64,000 nt of DNA, from the NCBI RefSeq assembly GCF_964355755.1, contig NC_092679.1, positions 16,294,932 to 16,358,931 of the forward strand, read 5' to 3'. The position numbers and the translations under genes are program-made. The notes below the pieces were generated by a model. It ran no database searches, had not been told where the DNA came from, and was given only the letters and a program-made list of their open reading frames with translations. This stretch comes from Antedon mediterranea (Eukaryota; Echinodermata; Crinoidea; Comatulida; Antedonidae). Shown one piece after another: positions 13,296 to 27,062 of this stretch; within the stretch, counting starts at the first letter, position 1; every line of letters begins with the position of its first letter.

Positions 13296-14708
13296 CTTAA
13301 GTATAATTTTATTTTTCAAATTTTTCTGTATTGTTATAACTTTTCTTTACTTTTAAACATTTTAACTGGACCATTTTAAAAAGCAGTACTACATACATGC
13401 CAACATCTGAAGTTTAAACAACGGGAGATGGTGTTTTTTTTAAGGTTAAAAGCACCCCCTATCTATTATCGAGAGTTAAGGAGAGCAGTGTGTAACATCA
13501 CAAGTGGTATCGCAAGGTGGCTATGTGAGGAGGATCCCCTTTCCGCAGATGGTCGTACGGTGGCTTACATAAATATCGTAAATATGCTTGTGTGTAAGCC
13601 TTTTTGTTATAATGGAAAACAACACATATATACATCAAAATTCAGTTATCTTTGTAATCTGAGAGAAAATGTGAAAAAACGAGAGCACAATATTAGGCCA
13701 GGAGACGAGTCTAAAATACGGGAGTCTCCCGGCCAAACAGGAGTGTTACGTGGTAATGCAATCCAGTCAAAAGAAGGAATAAATATATACTGTAAGAATA
13801 AGAATATTATACACATTTTTCCTACTGCACGCATACATACACATGGAGCATCAAAATGAGGAAGAAAAGTCATCTCATGTCATTGTATAGTTGTTTATTC
13901 CTTACCGCATCTATCTGATTTTGATTTATCGTTTAATACCTTATAGCCCACTGAATACCTAGCTAATTGATGGCACAGTAGTTTACCCCATTCCTTCTGG
14001 GCCTTCTTCATAATTAAATGTCTTCAAGGAAGTAGTGTACAAGGTGAACTTTTACATTGACCCTAAAGCTAGGCCTAGTATTGACAGATGGTAGGTATTT
14101 CAAATTCTTCTCACTGCCCAAGGTGTGTTTCTATTTCTTTTATTTCGTATTTCCCCAATATGAATCGAGTAAATATTTAAATTGAATATATAGGAGGGAA
14201 CAAGGTTAAGATATATTCAAGTATGACTTTGTGTGTTTTTATGATTTGCTTGGTCTGTGAAATTGTGAATTTTTTGTTTTATTTCTCACAATTTTCATGC
14301 ATTTCATTACTATTTTTTACTAGTTTTAATCTTATTCTTGGACATTTTGTTCATCAATAATTGTATTAATCAATGCAACATAACATTTCACAAGTTAAAA
14401 ATAAAGATATATAAGCAGTTAACTGTATAAAATAGAGTTGAAACCATGACAATCAAATACTTGGCTACTTCAAGTCAAGTAAATTTAATTCTGAAGAAAT
14501 TTTGTGTTACTGCAGTAAACTCAAGAATGATGATAAAACAATAATATTTTGGAATAAACTGAAAATGGATAAAATATATTGAATAGAATGTTTTCAGGAA
14601 GTCATTAAACTTCAATCATGTACAGGGTCACGACCTTCGTCTCCAGAAATCCTTGCATTCACAAAGGTAGAAAGTAATGTATTGAGAAGATTTTTAACAA
14701 ATTTGGGA

Positions 14709-14803
14709 TTTAAAATATGGTAGTGATATGCCAAAATATGGTCCATATATGGGCAAAACACATTTGTTGTCACATCAAGTTTGATATTGTAGACAGAGCA
14801 TAA
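14709..14803. mobile_element. MITE, AAGCTCTG family, truncated
   Basis: Only the interior and one terminal repeat (TTTGATATTGTAGACAGAGC) remain. Confidence 0.65.
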
Positions 14804-15724
14804 GTTTGTTTTGCCACCCAATGTTTATTAACTAAGCTATTTGGATAGGCTATTTTTTCCACAAAAAGGACAGAAGTATTTGACCATATTATATCACATC
14901 CATTGTAAAAGCCACTTCAGGAAAAAGGGGGTTTGTTTGAACCCTATGAACCTCTCAGATTATGAGCTTGCATGGAAAGGTGCACTAGGAAATCCCTATC
15001 TTTATTACAAAATAGATTTTATGCACATGTGGTACGCATACACGTCCAATGGCTTAAAGTCTCCTCCGAAGACAATTCACAAGCATCGAGAACTGCAGAC
15101 AGGTCGTAAACTTCTCACTGTTGATATCTAGACCAAGAACTATGTTGATAATCCAGACGAATCCATTTAAATTAGGCCGTGTAGTAATTATCCGACAGGG
15201 CACAATTATCACAAACAATATTTTCATTATGCCAAATCCTCTTCGAAATACTGTATCAGTTTTGCATATTTACTAGATGGTTAGTCTACTTGCACACAAC
15301 TGTTTCTAAATATCCACACTAATAAAGTTTAAGTAGTTTACAGCACAATGCTAAGGATATAGCTGTAATTGTGCCTGCCAGCAAAAATAGATGCAAATTG
15401 TATTCCATATTCTAATATGTAATTAATAAATATTAACAATCAGTGCGGGCTGCAAACAATAGGACCTGACTTGATATTTTGTTTGTTTTCGGTTCACTTG
15501 GATAGCAACCTGTAGACTTTACTAGCCCTGCAACTTGGCCACTGCTATTAGTAGTTGCAGCAGTAGCTCTGGTGTAGCTCTCAGTGTATAGCTCTCCATT
15601 CAGACATGTTTACTGTACTTGTACCATGTTTCGAAAAGCAATGGTTTTGTGTTGGGATGCTCCCACAGGGTTCATGGAATGTACTATTATATGACAGGGG
15701 TGAATGTAATATATTCAAGTTATA

Positions 15725-15792
15725 GATAGCTTTCTTCTCAAAGAGAATAGGCCACTGTCGGTTCATTCAGGTAAACTAGGCACAAAAAAGAC
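15725..15792. repeat. Dispersed repeat fragment, CTGTCGGTTCATTCAGGTAA
   Basis: Copy of the family at 12090, 20935 and 37350. It lies about 130 bp downstream (in gene orientation) of the NOVA KH exon. Confidence 0.5.
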
Positions 15793-15916
15793 TGCAAGCC
15801 AAATTTTCGCACTGTCTATATAAAGACAGCATTTCTCATGTACTAGTTAACAAGGATTTAACAAGCTTGTCCAATTATTTATATCTATAGGGAGAAAATA
15901 CAAAAAAATATCTTAC

Positions 15917-16063
15917 CTGGATAAAAATCATTTGCTTTTGATAATTTGATATTTGTTCCTGTGTCTCGTTGTAACTGTGCGATCGTTTGACCTCCTTTTC
16001 CGATGATTGAACCTGCGGCCGTGCTTGGAATCAACATTTTTAAAACACATTTTGAATCGTCAC
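15917..16063 (-). CDS. NOVA: NOVA-type RNA-binding protein, exon 2 (first half of KH1)
   Basis: This 147-bp exon is bounded by TTTCATCAG and CCAG/GTAAGATA. It enters in phase 1, exactly matching exon 1 at 35882, and leaves in phase 1. It encodes [20 protein letters not shown] followed by [20 protein letters not shown] and PG across the junction. This is the beta1-alpha1-GXXG-alpha2-beta2 part of a type I KH domain, with the RNA-gripping GKGG loop. The match to vertebrate NOVA1/NOVA2 KH1 is nearly residue for residue, including the D-F-Y-P-G exon end. NOVA proteins are nuclear splicing regulators that bind clustered YCAY motifs, mainly in neurons. The rest of KH1 and KH2/KH3 were not found to the left, so this gene is partial in the window. 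Identity is firm at family level; the symbol denotes the family because invertebrates usually have one pro-orthologue. Confidence 0.92.
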
Positions 16064-16154
16064 CTGATGAAACAAATAATTAAAATATTTAATTTTAATA
16101 ATGATAATAATATTTTTTCTAGTTTCTTAAAATAAAAATTAGCAGTCGATCAAT

Positions 16155-16345
16155 ATGTTATAAATATACCCTGTTCAGGGGACACTTTCCTGTGAAACAA
16201 ATTTGGATAAATATAGTTTTTAACACTACGGCAACTCCTACAGTATTCAGGAGAAATCCCCAATTCAAGGACATCCGGATTAAGGGAACACTTTTTTTGG
16301 TCCTGAAAATGTCCCCTTAAAGTGCCCTCTTAATTATTAATAGGA
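16155..16345. repeat. GGGGACAC-type repeat
   Basis: GTTCAGGGGACACTTTCC near the left, GTCCCCTTAAAGTGCCC and TTCTACTGTC near the right. Same family as 40-245 and 42660-42965. A further fragment with AAAGTGTCCCCTTAATAGGG is at 16840-16900. Confidence 0.5.
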
Positions 16346-17059
16346 ATTCTACTGTCTAAATATGTGTAATAATTTATCCTTTGATCTAATTGAGGTGCAA
16401 ACAATCAATACATTGTGAATATAAGAATATAGAGATTTTAATATAACATGTTGGCTTGTGATTGATTTAGCCTTATGGCTGTTAGCACCAGTCTCTTTAC
16501 AGTTATTGTACCCTTTCTGCTTTTCAACAAAAGCAGTTTAATACTGATGTGTTATGGGATTGTATTACACGTAAGTTAAACATTGGAAATTAATTTCAAC
16601 GTCGTCTAATTTACACCCAGAAGGAGGTGTAAATTAATTGATGAAGGTACAGTAGATTTACCATTACCAGTAATCAAGAGATTTTAATTACTTTGAATGT
16701 ACAGTAAAACCTTAAAGCAGGGCTGTAGCCAGCATGAGGCACTACTCACCCCAATTCCCCAGCAGAGATCGTCATATTTTATATTAATAATTTAAAGCAT
16801 TTTTGCCTCATCTGTTTTTAACCTCTCGCTACGGCCTTGTTAAAGGGTGCACCTTTGGTACCCAAAAAAGTGTCCCCTTAATAGGGAGTGTCTGAATACA
16901 CAAACCAAAAGTGGTGTTGAAAGACTCATCTTTTAATGTATCTGAGGTCCCCACTTTTGAACACTGGCGTAACCCTTCTATTCTTCTGAAAAGTGTGCTA
17001 GGTTCCTTCTAATTAGCCAGGCTATCTTCCTATCCGAGAACTACTATGGAGGAGTAGTG

Positions 17060-17187
17060 ACTGACACACTATCACACTCTATGTAACTCAATGTTTGGGC
17101 ATATCGCTACCATGTTTGGGCATATTGCTACCATATTTGGTTGCATCACACTTTTTCAAATTAGTTTGAGAGTGTAGACAGAGCATT
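17060..17187. mobile_element. MITE, AAGCTCTG family, decayed left end
   Basis: Interior GGGCATATCGCTACCATGTTTGG repeated twice and right end GAGAGTGTAGACAGAGCATTA. The left terminal repeat has drifted (CACACTATCACACTCTATG). Confidence 0.65.
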
Positions 17188-17310
17188 ACCACACTTGACT
17201 TGATTTAATAAATTTTCAGTATATATACTCCTCTACTAACACATAATACAAAATAAAATCATTGTTTAAAAATACCTAGACATTAAAATGAAACCTGTCG
17301 AACCAATCTT

Positions 17311-17428
17311 AAGCTCTGTCTTCATTATCAAACTTGCACAAATGGACACGATGACACATATCACTACCATATTTGGGCACATCACATTTTTTTTTTGAAA
17401 ACTAGTTTGATAGTGTAGACAGAGCTCA
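17311..17428. mobile_element. MITE, AAGCTCTG family
   Basis: Left end AAGCTCTGTCTTCATTATCA, right end GATAGTGTAGACAGAGCT. It lies 124 bp from the copy at 17060-17187. Confidence 0.75.
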
Positions 17429-18849
17429 ATGCTATTACTGTAAATTGGTTTTTAGGTTTAATAGTAGAAACCCAGTTAAACAAGTGGACTATACATTTTC
17501 TAATTGAAAAATATAATTTGTATGCTTTTTGTAATAGCTGTGTGTAGTTTCCTAGGTTTGGTTGGGCAGGAAGGGGTATGGCAGGATCTAAAGACAAAGA
17601 ACAATAAATACATCTACTAAGGATTAATTTTCAATCACAGAAAGTAGTTCTCCACACATTTTGAAAGGTGCGGTGTTTCCAATAATCAGTGAATTTAAAC
17701 GTAATAGTTTAAAACCTACTGTATGGTTAAAAGCTAAAAGGTAAAGCCATTTGTAATAGCTATGTTTAGTTATCCAGGTAAAATAGACATTAAAATAAAC
17801 AATTGGGACACTAGGCCTACTCATTTCAACTTGACAATTTACAAAATAAAAACACACAAGAAAAATTGAGTGGAATATTTTATATATCAAAACAAGGTCA
17901 TAATTGTCTTATTATATAAATTTGTCAAAAAATGCATTTATGCATTTATTTTCGATTAAATGCATTTTGTTTTAATACTCTGATTTCCCATATTTCCAAT
18001 CAAGAACGAAAAAGCTAAATAACCCACGAGAGAGGCTTACGTGACTTAATTGCATCTGTAAAAATGGAGACGGCAAGAGCTTCCTAATCATACGGCTTTA
18101 CTTCTAGTGTTTGAGTGCACTTTTAAGACTCAACCAACCAGCATATATTACCCATAAATAACATTTAGAATGAATCACAGAATCATAAAATCTCAAAAGC
18201 ATTGTAGCCTAGCTCTTAGGTTTATACCGTGTATGATTTTAATGCATTGTTTAACATGATGAATAATTAACAGAAACCTCTTACGACTAATTAATTATGT
18301 AGTGTTTCGAGATCTAATACGGGATATGCTTTTATAGGATATAGGTTGTCTTCAAATATAGCTAGCCTGCTTAACTACAGTTCATTACTTGAGACCTGCT
18401 TGACCCTTTAGTTTATTAAGGGCAATTTAAAAGTGCAAGGAGGGGGAAGCATAGAGGAGGAGAATTGCTGAGGGGTAGGGAAAAGAGGGGATGGAGATAC
18501 AAGTTTCAAATAGGGATTTATTTGTTTTATTTATTACATTTTTGTACCAATATAAGCAACACTACAATAGTTTCAAAACTAGAAAGGAGTTTATTTTAAC
18601 ATCATTTTCTCTGCAGGGAAATTGGTGTGTCGATAGATATGATAACCAACTAGCAATTACAGTACCTCTTTACTGTGGAAACCTCCCAAATATCTTTGGT
18701 AACTACAGTATGATGTTTAGATACCAATAAAAGCAACTTAGTTTTAAAATGTTTAAATCATTTTAGTTTGAGCTAAAATCAGTCTTCCGTTGGGTTCATT
18801 TATTAGCATTAATATACTACAGGTATGGGCTTGTAACCATAAAACCTAA

Positions 18850-18985
18850 AGCACCACACTATATCAAACTTTATGTGACAAAAACATTTGATGTCATATT
18901 ACTACCATATTTGGGCATATCACTACCATATTTGGGCACATCAAACTTTTTTGTCAAACTAGTTTGATAGTGTAGACAGAGCTTT
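18850..18985. mobile_element. MITE, AAGCTCTG family
   Basis: Left end AAAGCACCACACTATATCAAAC; right end GATAGTGTAGACAGAGCTTTA. The interior carries two consecutive CATATTTGGGCA units. Confidence 0.75.
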
Positions 18986-20934
18986 AAAGGGCCTAGCCCA
19001 TTGATGTGAACAACACTATTAATGAATGTTCTACTTGATGAGGCTTAATAGTAGTGTTATACAGAAATATAAAAAAAATGAGATTCAGAAAATTATTGAT
19101 AAAAATAGTGATAAATACACTATTTATTGAATTTGTAATGTTCACATTAAGCATGATAAACTAATCAATTTGCAATTGTCTAATTTCATGCTGTTGGTTT
19201 TAACCAGCTTTTAATCAAGTCAAAAACGTTGCACATATAAAATTCACAAAATGATGTATTTTGTCATTCAGCTAAAAATGATGAAAATTATTTATTTACT
19301 GTACAAGTCTTTTTATTCACTGCTAAATCAATTATGCATGCTGTTCTGATCCTCAGAATCAGCGTCTTAAGCCTGGATATGTATTCCACAGTCGTTTATA
19401 ATGAATTGTTCGTTGCGTTTTGATACTATCAGCGTCCAACTGAGAAACACAGCATGCTAAACAATTAATGTCATAGCGTATTCTCTTCAACGATACTGAC
19501 ACGTACAAAATAACGGGCACCATGTGATAAATAATTACTTCTTCATAAATGATATGCCAAGCGTTTGTAAAATGAGGTAGTAAGATTTACTAACTAGAAG
19601 TCATTTAAATTTTGTTGTTTGTCCTACTGCTGTAGAGACGCTTATTAAATTTAGTGAAACAGAGATGAATATTGAAGTTTAACAGTAAATTTTTGAGGGA
19701 ACTAAAATGCTGAACACTAGCTGAGTCAAACAATTTACGAGTCTCAAAGGGGATGTCAAATTGAGTTGGCTTAACTAAAAGTTGGAATACAAAATGCTTT
19801 TAGGAGTACTACATTGCCATAGTATTCAGTTTATACTGTAAATATTCAACAGGAAAAAATAAACACAGTTGTTTTTCTAAATCAAGTCTCGTGTAACACT
19901 AACAACCTCGACAAAATATAGTATCTGAATCCACTCGATGAAAATGTACTTTATTACGTCTTTTTTATGAGCACATTGAAACGAGATGTTATGTACTACT
20001 ATTTATCAATACTAGTGGTTAAAAAATATATAGAAACATGCTTCAAAAGATAGAGGATACAATGTTCGTTTAAGCACTTTACACATATGGTCAACTACTG
20101 TAAGTCCGATAATTTAAGATGATGAAATGGCAGAAGTGAAGAAAACTAGTTTAAACGTTCATTTAAATCCTGGTTATTAAAGGATCATGTCTCGGATATA
20201 AAAACATACTATATGATATAACACTAAAGAAATTAAGTACTGTTTAAAAGAATATTGTATCATCACTACATATAGAAATGTTAATAAGTTGATAAGTTGT
20301 GGTTTTTTTGTAAGGTGTCCGTTACAACATTTTAAATATCCTAATATCCCTTTAGTATAATAATAACTTCCTATTCAATTATGATCAATTAGAGAGAGTT
20401 TGACCAAATTAAGATATAACTTGATATAACACCAATAAATTAGTCAAAGTAACATTGACTTGGTTAAGATTCCAAGTTTACAAGTGTATAGCTTAACCAT
20501 GAGATAATTGACTAGATCAACATTGGTCTTGATTGTAGTATAGCGAAATAAGCAACATAGTAATAGAAAATAACGTATGTACAAGCAACAAAGCTTATTC
20601 TTGTTAAAACTAGGAGAAGGTCGAGAATGCCGATACGAATATACCCGTGAATCAGGTTAACGAGAGAGAAATGAGGCAACAGCGCTCCAGAGCTGCCATT
20701 AAAACTTCCATAGTTAAATTAGAGATATAAGGTATTTCACAAGTTAAATCTCACTATGTGCAGTTAGCCATGCTACGATGCAACAGAAAATTGAATTGAA
20801 TCGACAAAAAGGGTAGTAATGAGTTATGTTTATTTATTTTTTTAAATTTCAAAACAATTATCATTTTAAGATGGAGCAATTCGCAGAATTTCTCATAAAT
20901 GAATTTAAGAAATGTTATACTTTTCGAGTTTTAT

Positions 20935-21015
20935 CTCCATCTTGAGTTGAAAAGGCTATTGTCTGGTTATTCAGGTAAAGCTAGGCACAAAATAGACCTA
21001 CAATTAAACTAAATA
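20935..21015. repeat. Dispersed repeat fragment, TTATTCAGGTAAAGCTAGGC
   Basis: Third copy of the family at 12090, 15725 and 37350, here followed by ACAAAATAGACC. Confidence 0.5.
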
Positions 21016-21518
21016 CTCTCATATAGCTTGGAATCTCTTTTTGGCTGTTGTATGATCTTTTTGTTTTGGTTGAGCTTCCTGCTTATTTTATGTGTATCAC
21101 CATTGAAATCCAGCCACTGGTACATCCTCGTCCTATATCCCCCTCCCCTCCCCCTTTCAATAACAGAACATTTTTGTCAGTAACGTGCTTTTGGATTTAT
21201 AAATTCAGTCCAATATAACATTTTTATACATTTCAGTAACCATGTCAATAAGCTAATTATACAGTCAATTATACACAATCAAAAGTAATCAATTACTTTG
21301 AATATTTCAGTAGATTCATCTCCGGGGTATATACACTTTCACTAGAGAGGAATTATAATTCCCTCCTTTTTGAATACATATTTTTAAATATTTATGTTGA
21401 TATTGACCTTCTACTGTACACTGCTGCTAGTCAAGGGAGTGCCCTTTGAAGGCAATATCTTGCATATCCTTTATTCAATATACAGTAGGTAATACACACA
21501 AATTTAGAATTGTTATAA

Positions 21519-21630
21519 AGCTCTGTCTACACTATCAAACTAGTGTGATGTGCCGAAAAATGGTAGAGATATGACATCATCATGTCCATACATTTTTTGT
21601 CACATAAAGTTTGATAGTGTAGACAGAGCT
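21519..21630. mobile_element. MITE, AAGCTCTG family, short form
   Basis: Both ends are intact (AAGCTCTGTCTACACTATCA and its inverse GATAGTGTAGACAGAGCTT) but the interior is only about 60 bp, indicating internal deletion. Confidence 0.8.
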
Positions 21631-23418
21631 TAAAATATTAATGTCACGTTCACATGCTTTAAGTCACTCATGATGGAAGACCATCCACTCATGACCAACT
21701 CTTTAGTGGGTTTTTAACAGTCAGTCACGTATCATAAGTATTTCACTTAATTTGCTCATGATTGACATGTGAACGCAATTTATTTTTTATTTATTTATTT
21801 TTTATTAGAAAGTGTATCAATATGATTGTACTGTATATATGTGGTTTTTGTCACCAATTTATTTTGAAATACTGTAAAGTAGTGTAATGATAATAATAAT
21901 GAAAAGTACTGTACTTCATCAGAGTTAATATACTACACTTTACACTACAGACTACAGTATACGATTATTCCTGTTTAGATTTAACATTGATGTAACAATA
22001 CAATTTTGTAATTAACTTTATAGTCAAAGATACACAATACGCTATACTTGTTTCACTAAATTAAAATTTTTAATTGACATCAATATCATATAAATAGATG
22101 AAACACATGTTCTACACTCTATACATCAACTAATTAACATACCATATGAAATTGACAGAGAAAAAAATTCAAAATACATCAATTATAAAACACTAATGAT
22201 TTATACAGTCGGAGTAATAATTACAGATGAAATTTACAACCGAAATACACAATAGGAGAATGGGATATCCCTTGAGACTAAGGTCACATGACATCAAGGA
22301 CGTTTTGTTCGGGTTTTGCATAAGCGTCTAAAAAATAATAAATTCATAAAAATATACTAGTTATTATCATTAAATTATTATTGTTAATTTTTTTTTAGTT
22401 CGTTTCTTATTTATCAATATTAACACTGTACAATAGATATAAAAAAAAACTGATCTATCAATTTATATATTAGAAGTTAATTAAACATTATGAAAAATAC
22501 AAATTTTGGGATAATATTGTACAGCGCCACTGGTATAAGATGTACATGCTTTTCCTATTTGGGTCACGTAATATCATGTAGGTATAATTATTATTATTAT
22601 TATCCGCAACAGGGTTATGTGAATTCGTAGCGTAACACTCTACTAACCTTTGATTTGTTGAAGATGTACTTAAAGTATATAGGTTTTTTAGTACAAATAC
22701 AAAGTATATTACATGGGACATAAATGTAATAATATGATTTTTTTTCGTATTTATCTGAGATTTTTTTTTACTGTACCCCAACCATGGTAAAGTTCAAACA
22801 CACAGCATTCTTTTGGTTGTTTGCATATTTTTATAATCTTACTTAACATATTTTTTTGTAATCTTGTTCCAAGATTTCTGTGTGTTTATAAATTTTTCTA
22901 CTGAAGCAGATTTCAATCAATTGAAACCACCAGATTTATGCAATTCCGTGCTAGATTTTTAGATTTTAAAAATACTTATGTTAAATAAAGGTATCAAAAC
23001 TGACAGAAGTTCATCAAAATCCTGTCAAAGTTGTAAACAAATTAACCATGCAAAAAAAAATGGAAAACATGTCTGTTATGTCTCTATCCTTGAGCTATAC
23101 TAATTAAATTATTACAGCTACTAATGTATCTATCACCATGGTAACAATAATGAGATATTTATAGTAAGGTCTTGTGCTAATGCCTTTCCCTGTGAGGGAG
23201 GCCTACTTCATTAAGATATCTGATACCTACCAGCTCATTTCACAATGTTAATTCATTTACAGTCTGTGCTTACTTCATTTCTAATAATGTAAAAAATAAG
23301 CTTTTCATGTTTTCTAAATTTATTCTGCACAGAAATTAGATTTTTTATTAATGAGAAAGGCAATTTAATATCAATATGACAGTATCATGGTAAAAATATA
23401 ATAGTTCACAAGCATACA

Positions 23419-23478
23419 GCAGAGGAAGGGAGCGGAGAGAAGGAGGGAGCAGTGGAGGGAGAGAGCGGAGGAAGGGAT
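23419..23478 (+). repeat. Homopurine GGA-rich tract
   Basis: About 60 bases almost entirely A/G on the plus strand (GGAAGGGAGCGGAGAGAAGG and similar). It could form triplex or slipped structures. A weaker purine block lies at 18435-18500. No gene association is evident. Confidence 0.6.
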
Positions 23479-23696
23479 CAGATAACTTTCTAGGTATTGG
23501 GATGTACGCTCAAAGGTCAGTCGGTGGGAGGCAATGCAGTGTACTGGAAAAAAGGGGTAAAGACTGCTCGAAACATATTATAATTTACCAGTGCTACAGA
23601 AATAATCTGTACTTTAGTTCAAAATTATTCAATGAAGACCTACATACGCCATTGACTATGTATAAAAATAGACATGAGACATGCTAAGCTACATCT

Positions 23697-23806
23697 TTAC
23701 TACTAGTTTGACAAAAAAGTGCCCAAATACAGCAGTGATATGACATCATTGTGTCCATATATGGGCACATCACATTTTTTTGTCACTTTAAAGTGTAGAA
23801 AGAGCT
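23697..23806. mobile_element. MITE, AAGCTCTG family, truncated
   Basis: Interior GACATCATTGTGTCCATATATGGGC and a degenerate right end AAGTGTAGAAAGAGCTCTA. The left terminal repeat is mostly gone. Confidence 0.6.
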
Positions 23807-25885
23807 CTACTCTACCCCATGCTTTACCGTCCCACCACATTTTGTTTAAATATGAGAAGAATTAGTTGTGCCAGAACTAGACAGCCGTTCTGTGATTAAA
23901 AATCAGTGAAGTATCAAAATGATCAATCAAATGAATAAAGCTAGTATAGTCATATACAATTACATCTCTCACTTTCTTCTTTTAAAAATCAATAAATATT
24001 TCCCCAGGCTAGGATGTTTTTATTTTTTCAAGTTTCTTTCTCAAAGAAATGGCATACGATTGAACTATGACCTATATTTACAGTATACTAACTAAAAATG
24101 GATCGAGATTATGTTTTTTTTGTAAAAATGTCTGTTTCTTCTCTCCTGCATTCTTTATTTTTGTGGTCTTTTTGGTCTTTTTGCTAAATGCCTATTGAAA
24201 TATCAAAATATAGAATTCATAGTAATAGTATATAAGTTATAATTAAGCACAAAATTCTGATAATATATCTAGTCAATATAGAGTACCTTACTTCACACAC
24301 AAAGGTTGAAATATTAGTATGCATTTGATTGCTGTTTAATCATTAAGGCTAGGTTTAATTAACAACTGTCAAATCCAATTTTATTTTGATCAATTGCAGG
24401 ATATCAAACTATATTTGATCATTAATATTAATAATTCCGAAAAAATGTAAATATTTAAATTTATGAGATATTAATTTCATTCTTTAATAATCAAATTCTC
24501 AGTATTCAGGACTAAATTGAAACCCATATTTTTATGAAATGTTTTGTAAATATTTTAAAATATTGTTAGTTTAAAATATCATCTAGTAGTTTCTCTGTTG
24601 CCTTTTAAAATTGAATAACTCAATTTCTGATTGTTTTACTTTATCGTTATAATTTAGCACATTTGCTTATTTTATTTTTAGCTCCTTTAACATTACTCAA
24701 ACCAGAAATGATGTTGGTACACCGATAAATACCCTCTTCTCCTTGAAGAACGAGATACACTTAAAAAGTAAAAAATTCATTGTACATCCTTATCCATAAA
24801 TGGTACAGTCCAAAAACCACGCCCTCAAGTGGAAGCATCTCCACAAACCACCATTATCATTTCTTTTTGAGACATGAAAGCATTGTCATTTTTTCAGTAA
24901 TTTGCCTTTGGGTTAATATATTTAACTTTGAATTACTATTATTTAATTCATCAGTGTAGGTTCTTGATTATTTTTTTAAAGTTTGTATAATGATGTATTG
25001 TACACTATCTAGTTGACGCATTGTCTTTACCAGCATAATTACAATAGTTAAACCTAAAACAATATAATTTCTTTGTTGTAAACTTAATGACTTTGTCATC
25101 GGTATTAACATTAAGGCCTTGATCATACCTCATGACCAATTCAAAAAAATTAACAGACTAGCGCCAATGAATATTGATTAAAGATCAGTTTCCAAAATGA
25201 AAACAGATAATGAGTTGGCATTTGAATGATGAATTCTGCCAGGCTGGCCTGCGTAAATATTTGTCCACGCTTTCAACATGGTACAAAGGTCGAAAGCTTT
25301 TCGCAGTGATAGTAAATATAGCTGATGCTAATGCGTTGGCTTACTGTAAATAGCTGAATCAGTTACTGTAAACAATTTGGCTTTTGCAGCCATGTTTGAT
25401 AATGGTTGATGCTAATAATAATTCTGATTAAATTATTTTCTATTTCATAAGACTACTAATATTACTACAATTAAGGCATAGAAATGAAAAAGAATTGATC
25501 TATAAAATGACTAAATAAATATTATAGCTATTCAAAATAACTAAAATTAATATATATATTATAATCAACATGGTTTCTCTTTCTGTTGAAAACATTAGCC
25601 AATTCTTGGTACTGCATCAATAATTTTTATTAATGGTCATCATAGACAAATTCTCTGAAACAGCGTCACATATATACCACATGTTACGCCTGTATCAACG
25701 GCCATTAACATATTTCAATTGCACATGTGATAACATGTGACACTGTATTACAGAATTTGCTATGATACTTGACTGAAAGTACAGGTTAGTTTAACATTTA
25801 TTTTATATTTGACTATATTCAGTTTATGTACAACTGGAAATAGGCCTATCTAGAATACTATTTAAATCCACTCAGAAAAGCATCA

Positions 25886-26484
25886 TTTAAACAAGAAATA
25901 TTTCTTACAAAAAACGCTGCTCGCTTATTGAAAAATATTTTTTATTTCAAATGTTTTTGAATGTGTCATTTTATTGTTTTACCTGAAAAAAATGTAATTT
26001 AAAGCAACAAATACTTAAATTGTCTGTCAGACAATGGTTTTTGGGTTTCTTTTCTTTTTTTATATGTGAATAAATATTATTTTTTTGTTACAGAAGTGAA
26101 TACTCAATTTCTGTCACTTTAGTTAATTTTATTGCTAAGGTCAAATCTGGGGGTCACTTCATCACCCTAGATATTTCAATTGTGAAGTATCCTATTACAA
26201 ACACAAACTTTAATGGACTGTTTCAATAATAATTCAATGAATATCTGACAGTGAATATACCAGAAATGCTTAGGGATTTTTAATTTTAGCATGACATGTC
26301 CTAATAGACTCTTTCCCAGACGTTTTTTGGGTCTACTGTAGCAGCTGGAATCAATAAATTATAGTGGAGTTTCCATTTTCACAAAACTGTCTGTCCTTAG
26401 AACTATAACTGCTGCTTGCTTTAGCTTCTGATTGAGTAGTCCTAATGGGACGTAGCGGGCTAGAGCAGCAGCGTGAAAAAATTA
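25886..26484 (+). repeat. 590-bp dispersed element, copy A
   Basis: Starts TAAACAAGAAATATTTCTTA and ends with GCGGGCTAGAGCAGCAGCGTG. Near-identical copies lie at 41037-41646 (plus) and 53491-54099 (minus). Shared internal landmarks include GACAATGGTTTTTGGGTTTC, CTAAGGTCAAATCTGGGGGTC and GCAGCTGGAATCAATAAATT. At 27023-27058 an inverted copy of the first end (GACGTTTTTTGTAAGAAATA) follows, so this locus may be a longer element of about 1.17 kb with inverted ends. No open frame of note; class unknown. Confidence 0.75.
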
Positions 26485-27062
26485 AAATTGACAGAATTTA
26501 GACATGCAGTATTAAAAAAATACAATTAGAAAATCTCTATCCTCGAGTCTTTTAATATTTCAGTACTGTACCTGCAATTATGCAGTATCATAATCACTTT
26601 TTTAACAGTAATTATTATACAATTCACTACACTGTCAGTATTGTACAAAAGAAATGGTACACATATGGAGTTTAAATAAACAATACCTTCTATTGAATAA
26701 AATGCCTTTCGTGAACTCTCTTTAACATTTAAACACCCATGAGTAACAAACAATGTCTATTTTTATCTTCAATTTTCAAAGGTAAAAGTAATAATTTTGT
26801 ATAAAAAACACTATGTTCACAAAGGAATTTTTTCTCGCTGCTCCTTTAGGCAGTTATATTCAAGAGAACAGAAGAATTAGGAAACAGTTACCATGCGGTA
26901 GCTTATATGTTACTACGGCTGAAAAAATGGGTATTTGGAAACTCGTATTGGGCAAAAAGAGTCTATGAAAACATTTGTTGATAAATATTGAGATGCATGT
27001 ACAGTAGATGGTAATTATTATATGAGCGACGTTTTTTGTAAGAAATATTTATTGTTTAATTA

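Larger units (their letters stand above)
1..15916. other. Region without recognisable exons, left of the NOVA KH exon
   Basis: I found no exon here that I can defend. If the NOVA gene continues in the usual order, its remaining minus-strand exons should lie in this direction, but no reverse-complement match to the second half of KH1 or to KH2/KH3 was seen, so this is probably intronic DNA. It holds MITEs, one SINE remnant, one LINE 3' end, a tRNA-Asp-like relic and long AT-rich stretches. Positions 2380-2720 are markedly purine-rich on the plus strand without a long open frame. Positions 8100-10180 and 11000-13200 show nothing beyond simple AT-rich sequence and short microsatellites such as (ATT)n near 11410. 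Confidence 0.6.

Noticed and set aside
13428-13859. 143-codon open frame on the plus strand
   Set aside because: No domain recognised. It overlaps a repeat-like CGGGAGTCTCCCGGCC palindrome region, and an opposite-strand frame is open over part of it. Probably transposon-derived.
14841-15131. 96-codon plus-strand frame MDRLFFPQKGQKYL...
   Set aside because: No recognisable motif; it lies between MITE fragments and is likely repeat sequence.
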